From contig NZ_QUAK01000231.1 in the NCBI RefSeq assembly GCF_003429565.1, forward strand, positions 1 through 36,966: a stretch of 36,966 bases of DNA, read 5' to 3'. Of the stretch, positions 22,806 through 31,000 are shown piece after piece. The translations under genes and the position numbers were made by a program. The notes beneath the pieces are model-generated. The model was not told the DNA's origin, did no database searches, and was given only the letters and a program-made list of their open reading frames with translations. Each line of letters opens with the position of its first letter. The stretch's first letter is position 1. The DNA comes from Streptomyces triticagri (GTDB taxonomy: Bacteria > Actinomycetota > Actinomycetes > Streptomycetales > Streptomycetaceae).

Positions 22806-24541
22806 GACCGCCCTCGGTTCTGTACGTCGTTGTCGTCGCCGTCGGCCCGGGAGACGGCCGCCACCGTCTGCGGGTCGAGGTCGAACAGGGTGCGCAGTGC
22901 GTCCGCGTACCCGGCGCCGCCGGGCTCGCCCGCCAGCTGCTTGACCCGCACGGTCGGCGCGTGCAGGAGCTTGTCGACGACGCGTCGTACGGCCTGGGTG
23001 ATCTCGGCCTGTTCGCGGTCGTCGAGGTCGGGGAGGCGGCCCCGGAGCCGGTTGATCTCGCTCTCCACCACGCCGGAGGCCATGGTGCGCAGGGCGACCA
23101 CCGTCGGGGTGATCCGCGCGGCCCGCTGGGCGGCGCCGAAGGCGGCGACCTCGTCGGCGACGATGACGCGGACCTGGTCGACGTCGGCGGCCATCGGTCC
23201 GGCTCCGGCGGCGTCCGCGGGGGCGCCGGCGACCTCGGCGAGCGACTCGATGTCGACCAGGCGCACACCGTCGATCCGGTGCACGTCCGCGTCGATGTCG
23301 CGGGGCATGGCGAGGTCGAGGAGTGCGAGGCGTACGGGCGCGGTGTGCACACGGGGCCGGGTGGCGGTCTGCGTCACGGTCCGGCCGGCGGGCTCGCTGC
23401 CGGGTGCCGGGCGGTCGAGGGTGGAGCCGTTGTCCACCCAGGTGCCGTGCAGGCCCATGGCCTCGGCGCCGGTCGGTACGGGAGCGGGTGCCGCGGAGGT
23501 GGCGCCCGCGGGGGCGAGGCCCACCGGGCAGCCGCTGTCCGCCGCGGAGATTCCGGCGGCGGTCTCGGTGGCGGCGGCGTCGGGGATGCGCCCGTCCCGT
23601 GCGGCGGCGGCCGCGAGGCGGGCGACCAGGCTGCCGTCGGGCGCCCGGAGGCTGTGCTGCACGGGTGCCGCATCGGGTGCCGCATCGGGTGCGGCGGCGG
23701 GCGCGGCGGCCAGTGCGTCGGCGACCGTGCCGGCGCCGAGCACCACACCGGTCGCCCCCGTACAGGAGACCGCGATGTCGACGCGGGCCAGCTCGTGCGG
23801 TACGGCGTCCATGGCCACGGCGCGTGCGGCGACTCCGGTGCCGGCCGGGTCGGTGAGGATCTCGACCAGGCGCCGGGCCCGGTCGGGTGTGCGGTTGGCG
23901 ACGACGATCTCGGCGACCCCGGCGCGCGCGAGGGTGGCGGCCGCGAGGGACGACATGGAACCGGCGCCGACGACCAGGGCCTTCTTGCCCGCGGCCCAGT
24001 CGGCGACCGGCTCGCCGGCCGTGAGCTGCTCGAGGCCGAAGCTGACGAGCGACTGCCCGGCCCGGTCGATGCCGGTCTCGGAGTGGGCGCGCTTGCCGAC
24101 CCGGAGTGCCTGCTGGAACAGGTCGTTGAGCAGGCGTCCCGCGGTGTGCTGGTCCTGCGCCCTGGCCAGCGCGTCCTTCAGCTGGCCGAGGATCTGGCCC
24201 TCGCCGACGACCATCGAGTCGAGCCCGCAGGCCACCGAGAACAAGTGGTGGACGGCGCGGTCCTCGTAGTGCACATAGAGATAGGGAGTGAGCTCGTCGA
24301 GGCCGACGTCGCTGTGCCGGGCGAGCAGCGTGGAGAGTTCGGCGACGCCCGCGTGGAACTTGTCCACGTCGGCATAGAGCTCGATGCGGTTGCAGGTGGC
24401 GAGCACCGCCGCCTCGGCGGACGGCTCGGCGGCCACCGCGTCCTGAAGCAGCTTGCCCTGCGCGTCCGCGGAGAGCGCGGCCCGCTCGAGGACGCTGACC
24501 GGAGCGCTGCGGTGGCTCAGTCCGACGACCAGGAGACTCAT
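22802..24541 (-). CDS. hemA: Glutamyl-tRNA reductase
   Basis: A 579-aa enzyme reducing glutamyl-tRNA to glutamate-1-semialdehyde, committing glutamate to tetrapyrroles. Seen: GLSHRSAPVSVLE at the start, ATCNRIELY with catalytic Cys50, GLDSMVVGEGQILGQLK, the NADPH motif VGAGSMSSLAAATL (about 191-204), VANRT, and C-terminal dimerisation helices. About 130 residues of Ala/Pro/Asp-rich low-complexity sequence (about 270-400) interrupt the NADPH domain between GVVLGAG and LALLDLAMPRDID, making it far longer than typical 420-460-aa enzymes. I recall a comparably long insert in other Streptomyces. ATG 24541 overlaps the rex stop (ATGA). Confidence 0.95.
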   Translation of the reverse strand: MSLLVVGLSHRSAPVSVLERAALSADAQGKLLQDAVAAEPSAEAAVLATCNRIELYADVDKFHAGVAELSTLLARHSDVGLDELTPYLYVHYEDRAVHHLFSVACGLDSMVVGEGQILGQLKDALARAQDQHTAGRLLNDLFQQALRVGKRAHSETGIDRAGQSLVSFGLEQLTAGEPVADWAAGKKALVVGAGSMSSLAAATLARAGVAEIVVANRTPDRARRLVEILTDPAGTGVAARAVAMDAVPHELARVDIAVSCTGATGVVLGAGTVADALAAAPAAAPDAAPDAAPVQHSLRAPDGSLVARLAAAAARDGRIPDAAATETAAGISAADSGCPVGLAPAGATSAAPAPVPTGAEAMGLHGTWVDNGSTLDRPAPGSEPAGRTVTQTATRPRVHTAPVRLALLDLAMPRDIDADVHRIDGVRLVDIESLAEVAGAPADAAGAGPMAADVDQVRVIVADEVAAFGAAQRAARITPTVVALRTMASGVVESEINRLRGRLPDLDDREQAEITQAVRRVVDKLLHAPTVRVKQLAGEPGGAGYADALRTLFDLDPQTVAAVSRADGDDNDVQNRGRS

Positions 24542-25350
24542 GCCGGCATCACGGCGGGGACGTCCCCGTCGGGTCCCTTCCTGCTGTCGCCGCTGCCGTC
24601 GCCGTCGACGCTCGCGGAGCTGTCGGCGGCGGCCTCGGCCACGGCGCGCGCGGCGGACGGTACGACGGCGGCGGCCTCGGCGACGTCCTCGCCGGCCTTG
24701 CGCTGCTCGTGGAAGGCCAGGATCTGCAGCTCGATGGAGAGGTCGACCTTGCGTACGTCGACACCGTCCGGCACGGAGAGCACGGTCGGCGCGAAGTTCA
24801 GGATGGAGGTCACCCCGGCGGCGACCAGGCGGTCGCAGACCTGCTGGGCGGCGCCCGCGGGGGTGGAGATCACGCCGATCGAGACGCCGTTGTCCGAGAT
24901 GATCGATTCGAGGTCGTCGGTGTGCTGCACCGGCATGCCGGCCACGGGCTGTCCGGCCATCGCGGGATCGGCGTCGATCAGGGCGGCCACCCGGAAGCCA
25001 CGGGAGGCGAACCCACCGTAATTGGCAAGCGCCGCACCGAGGTTACCGATACCGACGATGACGACGGGCCAGTCCTGGGTGAGGCCGAGCTCGCGGGAGA
25101 TCTGGTAGACGAGGTACTCGACGTCGTAGCCCACACCACGGGTCCCGTAGGAGCCGAGGTACGAGAAATCCTTGCGCAGCTTCGCGGAGTTGACCCCCGC
25201 GGCCGCGGCCAGCTCCTCGGAGGAGACCGTGGGCACCGAGCGCTCCGACAGTGCGGTCAGGGCGCGCAGATACAGCGGAAGCCTGGCGACGGTGGCCTCG
25301 GGAATGCCTCGGCTGCGGGTCGCCGGTCGGTGAGTTCGGCCAGTTGCCAC
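24538..25350 (-). CDS. rex: Redox-sensing transcriptional repressor Rex
   Basis: A 270-aa NADH/NAD+-responsive repressor. Seen: a winged-helix region with IPEATVARLPLYLRALTALSERSVPTVSSEELAAAAGVNSAKLRKDFSYLG (about 16-65), YGTRGVGYDVEYL, NAD-binding VIVGIGNLGAALANYGGF (GxGxxG at 100-105), VAALIDADP, and a variable Ala-rich C-terminal tail (about 220-260). NADH binding releases DNA, and NAD+ permits it. GTG 25350 with GGAG upstream was chosen, since the open frame to 25551 crosses the operator and promoter. In S. coelicolor Rex represses cydABCD, nuo and its own rex-hemACD operon. The same layout is seen here. Confidence 0.97.
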   Translation of the reverse strand: MATGRTHRPATRSRGIPEATVARLPLYLRALTALSERSVPTVSSEELAAAAGVNSAKLRKDFSYLGSYGTRGVGYDVEYLVYQISRELGLTQDWPVVIVGIGNLGAALANYGGFASRGFRVAALIDADPAMAGQPVAGMPVQHTDDLESIISDNGVSIGVISTPAGAAQQVCDRLVAAGVTSILNFAPTVLSVPDGVDVRKVDLSIELQILAFHEQRKAGEDVAEAAAVVPSAARAVAEAAADSSASVDGDGSGDSRKGPDGDVPAVMPA

Positions 25351-25415
25351 GGTGCTCCTGCGGGTAGAGCGGGGCTGCGGGCGGCCGCATGTCCCCCGAC
25401 CGCCCCGTCGAATGC

Positions 25416-25444
25416 AGGCTATGTCTTTGTGAACGCGTGCACAA
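25416..25444 (-). promoter_or_regulatory. rex-hem operon promoter
   Basis: On the minus strand, TTGTGC (25444-25439) is the -35 and TAGCCT (25421-25416) the -10, with a 17-bp spacer. The -35 lies inside the Rex operator, so bound Rex would exclude polymerase. Confidence 0.7.
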
Positions 25445-25446
25445 AG
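25425..25446. promoter_or_regulatory. Rex operator (ROP)
   Basis: This is a 22-bp inverted repeat with one mismatch; its core TTGTGAACGCGTGCACAA matches the Rex consensus TTGTGAA-N4-TTCACAA with one change. A second weaker repeat CTTTG-N6-CAAAG at 25457-25472 may be an auxiliary site. Confidence 0.9.
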
Positions 25447-25691
25447 ATGGTGTCCGCTTTGTCCAGGCAAAGTGACCGGGCTCACGCGCCAGTTCCGGCC
25501 AGCCGCGGAACCGTCAGCGAGGCTGCGACGTCGGGGCACCACAGGGGGCAAAACCGCACACTCTCCTCACGATTTCCGCACCCCCGAGACCGAATCGCCC
25601 CCGATCGTAACCCGTCCTGTACACCGTCAGGTGCCGTCGAATTTCGGCCTCCGGCGCCTCCCGGCCGCCTCACGCATGTGCGCGGCCGCGC

Positions 25692-25973
25692 TCATCCTGC
25701 GCCCAACGCCTTGCGCAGCCGGCCCTCGTCGACCCGCCAGAAGTCGTGCTGGGCCCCGTCCACAAGGACAACCGGAATCTGCTCCCAGTACTTGCGGTAC
25801 AGCTCCGCATCCTCATTGATGTCCTTCTTCTCCCAGGCCGCGCCCGTATCGGCGCAGACCTTCTCGATCACCTCCTGTGCCGCATCGCACAAATGACATC
25901 CGGGCTTGCCGACCAGAGTCACGACGCGGTCCGCGGGCTTCTTGTTCTCCGTACGCCGGAAAAGGGAGCTCAT
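25692..25973 (-). CDS. Glutaredoxin-like (DUF836) thiol protein
   Basis: A 93-aa small thioredoxin-fold protein. Seen: VVTLVGKPGCHLCDAAQEVIEKVC with redox pair CHLC (about 25-28), the strand WEKKDINEDAELYRKYWEQIPVVLVDG carrying the cis-Pro of the fold (IPVV), and a C-terminal helix DEGRLRKALG. The family reduces disulfides using low-molecular-weight thiols, perhaps mycothiol in actinobacteria, though the reductant here is unproven. ATG 25973 is preceded only weakly by a purine run; an upstream GTG-type extension (to 26030) was rejected. The neighbouring rex gene gives a redox context, but the 341-bp gap suggests a separate transcript. Confidence 0.85.
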   Translation of the reverse strand: MSSLFRRTENKKPADRVVTLVGKPGCHLCDAAQEVIEKVCADTGAAWEKKDINEDAELYRKYWEQIPVVLVDGAQHDFWRVDEGRLRKALGAG

Positions 25974-26143
25974 ACGCCCATTCTCGCGCGGCCGAACCGC
26001 CGTGCACAGCGCCGGACCGCACCCGCACACCGCCCGGCGACGCGCCCGCCGGCGATCTCCTTAACTGTGCGGTAGCGCACTGTTCACAGCCTGCGAACGC
26101 CCTCGACCCGGAAGTGCCGAACATTCTGGCTATGCTCACGGAC

Positions 26144-27079
26144 ATGGCCTCTCTTCGATGGCTCACTCCTCGTAGGCGCTCCGCGACCGCGCGCAGCGTC
26201 CTGGCAGGCGAGGCCTCGGCGGAAGCCGCGCGCAAGTCCTCGCAGGAACTCGAAGGCGCCGCGCCCGCCGACGAGACCGCCGAGGCACCGGAGTTCCCCG
26301 TCGTCGGGGACGACCGCGCAGCGGCCTTCTTCGACCTGGACAACACGGTGATGCAGGGCGCCGCGCTCTTCCACTTCGGCCGCGGGCTGTACAAGCGGAG
26401 GTTCTTCGAGAGCCGCGAGCTCGCCAAGTTCGCCTGGCAGCAGACCTGGTTCCGCCTCGCCGGCGTCGAAGATCCCGAACACATGCAGGACGTACGCGAG
26501 TCGGCCCTCTCCATCGTGAAGGGCCACCGGGTCGCCGAGCTGATGTCGATCGGCGAGGAGATCTACGACGAGTACATGGCCGAGCGCATCTGGCCCGGCA
26601 CCCGCGCACTCGCCCAGGCCCATCTCGACGCCGGCCAGCGGGTCTGGCTGGTGACCGCGGCCCCCGTGGAGACGGCGACGATCATCGCCCGCCGGCTCGG
26701 CCTGACCGGCGCGCTCGGCACCGTCGCCGAATCGGTCGACGGCGTCTACACGGGACGGCTCGTCGGCGAGCCGCTGCACGGTCCGGCGAAGGCCGAGGCG
26801 GTCCGCGCGCTCGCCGTCGCCGAGGGCCTCGACCTCGCCCGCTGCGCGGCCTACAGCGACTCGCACAACGACATCCCGATGCTGTCCCTCGTGGGCCACC
26901 CGTACGCGATCAACCCGGACGCGAAGCTGCGCAAGCACGCACGCGAGCTCGACTGGCGGCTTCGCGACTACCGCACCGGCCGCAAGGCGGCCAAGGTCGG
27001 CATCCCCGCGGCCGCGGGCGTGGGCGCCCTGGCCGGCGGCACCGCCGCGGCGATCGCCCTGCACCGCCGCCGCCACTGA
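26144..27079 (+). CDS. HAD-IB family phosphatase-like hydrolase
   Basis: A 311-aa protein of the SerB-like HAD-IB subfamily. Seen: motif I AFFDLDNTVMQG with the nucleophile Asp (about 65), a helical cap RRFFESRELAKFAWQQTWFRLAG, motif II VWLVTAAPVE, Lys in GPAKAEAVRAL, motif III/IV YSDSHNDIPML, and a C-terminal hydrophobic stretch VGIPAAAGVGALAGGTAAAIAL with a basic end, possibly a membrane anchor. A Ser/Ala-rich N-terminus precedes the domain. ATG 26144 lies about 7-8 bases after TATGCT (26131-26136), so a leaderless transcript is plausible. An upstream ATG at 26132 is in frame. The substrate is unknown: related enzymes dephosphorylate phospholipid or phosphoserine. Confidence 0.85.
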   Translation: MASLRWLTPRRRSATARSVLAGEASAEAARKSSQELEGAAPADETAEAPEFPVVGDDRAAAFFDLDNTVMQGAALFHFGRGLYKRRFFESRELAKFAWQQTWFRLAGVEDPEHMQDVRESALSIVKGHRVAELMSIGEEIYDEYMAERIWPGTRALAQAHLDAGQRVWLVTAAPVETATIIARRLGLTGALGTVAESVDGVYTGRLVGEPLHGPAKAEAVRALAVAEGLDLARCAAYSDSHNDIPMLSLVGHPYAINPDAKLRKHARELDWRLRDYRTGRKAAKVGIPAAAGVGALAGGTAAAIALHRRRH

Positions 27080-27520
27080 ACCGCCGCCGCTGAACCCCAG
27101 CTGAGCCCCAGCCGAACCACACCGCCATCGAGCCTGACGTACGGCCAGCGGATCACGCACCGTGACCACCACCCGGTCCCGCCGCCGGAACACGCGGAAA
27201 ATCCAGATTTCCTACCCGGCTGCCGCCCCCGCCAGTCGCGTTGCCTGCGCACGGCCCCGGGCGCCTCTCGCGCGTCCACAACACACCCCGGACTCAGGCA
27301 TTTAGCGACGCGAACCGATCAAGTCCCGGTCACATTCCGGAGCTTGAAGCATCATAGATCTGTAACAGAAGCGACGTAATCGATGATTTGAGCAACTGGG
27401 TGTAGCGCCGCCTGTACGAAGCGTTATTCTCCTCAGACGCATATCGGACCCCCACTCATCGCTACGACGAGTGAAAGGTCCAGCACTGCTCGTGATGGAA
27501 GCTCTGCCTCTGGGAGTCCC
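27080..27520. promoter_or_regulatory. bldN upstream regulatory region
   Basis: A 441-bp intergenic region with markedly lower GC at 27300-27440 than its flanks. A -10-like TATTCT lies at 27425-27430 (with weak TGTAGC 18 bp upstream). An inverted repeat CACTCATCG-CTA-CGACGAGTG, one mismatch, is at 27453-27473, about 50 bp before the start. bldN is a known BldD target, and GAGTGA (27469-27474) resembles a BldD half-site, but the full pseudo-palindrome was not found. Confidence 0.45.
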
Positions 27521-28294
27521 GTGTACCCACACGTCGGGGTTGACGCCTCAGGCCTGGCTACGCTCCGCGCAACGGTCATCGACCACCTGCGCACCCTCGT
27601 CCCCACCGCGTACGCCGTCCCCGCCTTCGCCGTCCCCGCACCGGTCGGCCCTTGCTACGCCCTGGCCGAAAGCGGTGCCGCCGTCGGCAGACGGTCCCGT
27701 TCCGGCGCCGTCGCCACCACTCACCGCCGTCCCGCGGCCGACAGCGACAGCGCCCGCATGATGGAGCTCGTCGAGCGCGCCCAGGCCGGCGAGACCGACG
27801 CCTTCGGTCGCCTCTACGACCAGTACAGCGACACCGTCTACCGCTACATCTACTACCGCGTCGGCGGGAAGGCGACGGCCGAGGACCTCACCAGCGAGAC
27901 CTTCCTGCGCGCCCTGCGCCGTATCGGCACCTTCACCTGGCAGGGACGGGACTTCGGCGCCTGGCTGGTCACGATCGCGCGCAATCTGGTCGCCGACCAC
28001 TTCAAGTCGAGCCGCTTCCGCCTCGAAGTGACCACCGGCGAAATGCTCGACGCCAACGAGGTGGAGCGCAGCCCCGAGGACTCGGTCCTGGAGTCCCTGT
28101 CGAACGCCGCCCTGCTCGACGCCGTACGCCGGCTCAATCCCCAGCAGCAGGAGTGCGTGACCCTGCGCTTCCTGCAGGGGCTGACCGTCGCCGAGACGGC
28201 CCGTGTGATGGGCAAGAACGAGGGCGCGATCAAGACCCTCCAGTACCGCGCGGTCCGTACGCTGGCCCGTCTGCTGCCGGACGACGCACGCTGA
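27521..28294 (+). CDS. bldN: ECF-type developmental RNA polymerase sigma factor BldN
   Basis: A 257-aa ECF sigma factor made as a precursor with an N-terminal extension. Seen: about 80 residues before the sigma domain, which begins near MMELVERAQAGETDAFGRLYDQYSDTVYRYIYYRVGG (region 2.1-2.2) and continues AEDLTSETFLRALRRI (2.3-2.4). Region 4 LNPQQQECVTLRFLQGLTVAETARVMGKNEGAIKTLQYRAVRTLARLLP has the HTH. The N-terminal MYPHVGVDASGLATLRATVIDHLRTLVPTAYAVP matches my memory of BldN, whose pro-region is removed during development. GTG 27521 has GGAG. BldN drives bldM and chaplin/rodlin genes for aerial growth. It is followed by rsbN. Confidence 0.95.
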   Translation: MYPHVGVDASGLATLRATVIDHLRTLVPTAYAVPAFAVPAPVGPCYALAESGAAVGRRSRSGAVATTHRRPAADSDSARMMELVERAQAGETDAFGRLYDQYSDTVYRYIYYRVGGKATAEDLTSETFLRALRRIGTFTWQGRDFGAWLVTIARNLVADHFKSSRFRLEVTTGEMLDANEVERSPEDSVLESLSNAALLDAVRRLNPQQQECVTLRFLQGLTVAETARVMGKNEGAIKTLQYRAVRTLARLLPDDAR

Positions 28295-28571
28295 CCGGAG
28301 CCCACCGACCGGATCGCACCGGCCGGATCCCCTTCCCCCGCAGACGGAAAGTAACCTCCCACTTACCCCTGGTGACACCGGGAGTTGGGCCCCGGTCCGA
28401 TCATCTTTCGTCCGTAACCCATGTGCCGCGACCGTCGTTGTGCGGGATGCAGGCTCCCTGTGGTCGCCCGCTGCCCGGCGCCGCCGACTCGTACGAGTGG
28501 CATGCACCGAGGCGGGCAACCCTCAGGACCCCCTGGGGAGTCGGACGTGATGACGAGAGGAGGTGCCGCCA
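28295..28571. other. bldN-rsbN intergenic region
   Basis: A 277-bp gap holding a BldN-like promoter (28413-28441) and a near-perfect Shine-Dalgarno AGGAGGTG at 28558-28565 for rsbN. No terminator is obvious after bldN, so read-through is possible. Confidence 0.6.
28413..28441 (+). promoter_or_regulatory. Candidate BldN-dependent promoter of rsbN
   Basis: CGTAAC at 28413-28418 and CGTTGT at 28436-28441 are separated by 17 bp (16 if the -35 is taken as CGTAACC). These resemble the BldN (ECF) promoter elements I recall from bldM and rsbN. This would make the anti-sigma gene a BldN target, giving negative feedback. Confidence 0.65.
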
Positions 28572-29786
28572 GTGATCGCGAATGTCCCGAGCCGGCGGGC
28601 GAACGCCTTCGCCCAAGCCCTGGACGAGCAGACCGACCAGGGACAGGCGGCCGAGCAGCCCACGGGCTCCCCACCGGCCGACGGGGCCGAGCAGTCCGCC
28701 ATGCTCAGCATGGCCGAAGGCCTCGGCGAGCTCCCGCGCCCGGAGCTCGACCCCGAGGTCAAGGTGGTCCAGCGGGCACAGCTCGTGGCCGCCATGGAGG
28801 CCATGCTGCAGGAAGGCACCGCGGGCGACACCGGCCCGGGCACGACGGTCCCGGAGCAGCGCAGCCGCAAGGGCGCCCACCGGGCCGCCCCACTGCGGAA
28901 GTTCCGGCCCCGGAGCAGGCTCTCCAAGGGCATCGCGGCCGGCGGTCTCACCGTCGGCGTGGCGGCCGGCGCCTTCAGCGGAGTCTCCGCTGCCAGCTCC
29001 GACGCCCTCCCGGGCGACTCCCTCTACGGCCTCAAGCGCGGCATGGAGGACTTCAAGCTCCATCTGACCGACGACTCATCGGCCCGCGGCGAGCTCTATC
29101 TCGACCAGGCCTCCACCCGGCTCCACGAGGCCAACCGCCTGATGGAGCGGTCCCGTTCGGGAGATCTCGACCACGAGCAGATCGGCGAGATCCGCCGTGC
29201 CCTCTCCGGCATGCGGCACGACGCGGCAGAGGGACACCGCCTCCTCCACGACGCTTACGCGGAGGACGGATCGATCGGCCCGATCCAGAAGCTGTCCTCG
29301 TTCTCCCAGTCGTACCGCGGCAGTTGGAGCGATCTGCGCGGCCGGCTGCCCGTCCAGCTCTCGGACGTCAGCAGCGAGGTCACCTCGGTCTTCGACGCCA
29401 TGGAGAAGGAGATCGCGCCGCTGCGCTCGCAGTTGCCCAGCACCCCGGGCACGGGCGGCGACGTCACCGAGGAGCCGGAGAGCACGACGGACGACGCGAC
29501 CGGCGAGGACACCCCGACGCCCAGCACCTCCGACCCGACGACCGGCCCGTCCGACGACAAGTCCCGCCCGGACGACCCCTCGCCCTCCGGTTCCGAGGAC
29601 GACGGCGGACTGATCGGCGGCGGCTCGGGCGGCCTGCTCGACCCGCCGAAGGACGACACCACGCCGAGCAAGCCCTCGGGCGGCGGCGAGCAGAGCACCC
29701 CGGCCGAGCCGGACGTGACCCTCCCGCCCCTGCTCCCGGGCCTGCTGCCCGGTCTCGGTATAAGCGGTGAGGACACCACGGAGTAG
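28572..29786 (+). CDS. rsbN: Membrane-bound anti-sigma factor RsbN (partner of BldN)
   Basis: A 404-aa single-pass membrane protein that binds and silences BldN. Seen: cytosolic N-terminus SRRANAFAQALDEQ and MLSMAEGLGELPRPELDPEVKVVQRAQLVAAMEAM (about 5-80), a basic stretch and one transmembrane helix (about 119-141), then an extracytoplasmic DUF5667-type region beginning SSDALPGDSLYGLKRGMEDFKLHL and containing a long helical DQASTRLHEANRLMERS. A Ser/Thr/Pro/Asp/Gly-rich tail (about 290-390) ends in LPPLLPGLLPGLG. GTG 28572 lies seven bases after AGGAGGTG. A GTG at 28563 inside that site was rejected. How the signal is received outside is unknown. Confidence 0.93.
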   Translation: MIANVPSRRANAFAQALDEQTDQGQAAEQPTGSPPADGAEQSAMLSMAEGLGELPRPELDPEVKVVQRAQLVAAMEAMLQEGTAGDTGPGTTVPEQRSRKGAHRAAPLRKFRPRSRLSKGIAAGGLTVGVAAGAFSGVSAASSDALPGDSLYGLKRGMEDFKLHLTDDSSARGELYLDQASTRLHEANRLMERSRSGDLDHEQIGEIRRALSGMRHDAAEGHRLLHDAYAEDGSIGPIQKLSSFSQSYRGSWSDLRGRLPVQLSDVSSEVTSVFDAMEKEIAPLRSQLPSTPGTGGDVTEEPESTTDDATGEDTPTPSTSDPTTGPSDDKSRPDDPSPSGSEDDGGLIGGGSGGLLDPPKDDTTPSKPSGGGEQSTPAEPDVTLPPLLPGLLPGLGISGEDTTE

Positions 29787-29792
29787 TACGCA

Positions 29793-29842
29793 GTACGCAG
29801 GTTGGGCCCCCTTCCGTACGGGAGGGGGCCCAACCTGCGTAC
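29793..29842. terminator. 50-bp near-perfect palindromic terminator
   Basis: The arms from 29793 (GTACGCAGGTTGGGCC) and back from 29842 pair over 25 bp with one mismatch, centred on GTAC near 29817. It stands between convergent rsbN and the acyltransferase gene. There is no U-tract, so action in both directions is inferred from symmetry. Confidence 0.8.
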
Positions 29843-29879
29843 GTACCGTCAAGACTGCGCAGCGCTCAAAGCCGCGCCG

Positions 29880-30986
<1,107 letters not shown>

Positions 30987-31000
30987 CGTTGATGCGCTCC

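Larger units (their letters stand above)
25351..25691. other. rex upstream region
   Basis: This 341-bp gap contains the ROP and rex promoter in its rex-proximal third. The remainder (25480-25691) carries no gene or clear signal. The frame extending Rex through it was rejected. Confidence 0.6.

Noticed and set aside
20185..23352. 1055-codon minus frame, seemingly one giant protein
   Set aside because: The hemC and hemA genes occupy another frame upstream; the real protein begins at TTG 21849.
25351..25551. N-terminal extension of Rex
   Set aside because: It would run through the Rex operator and promoter, and known Rex proteins start at VATGR.
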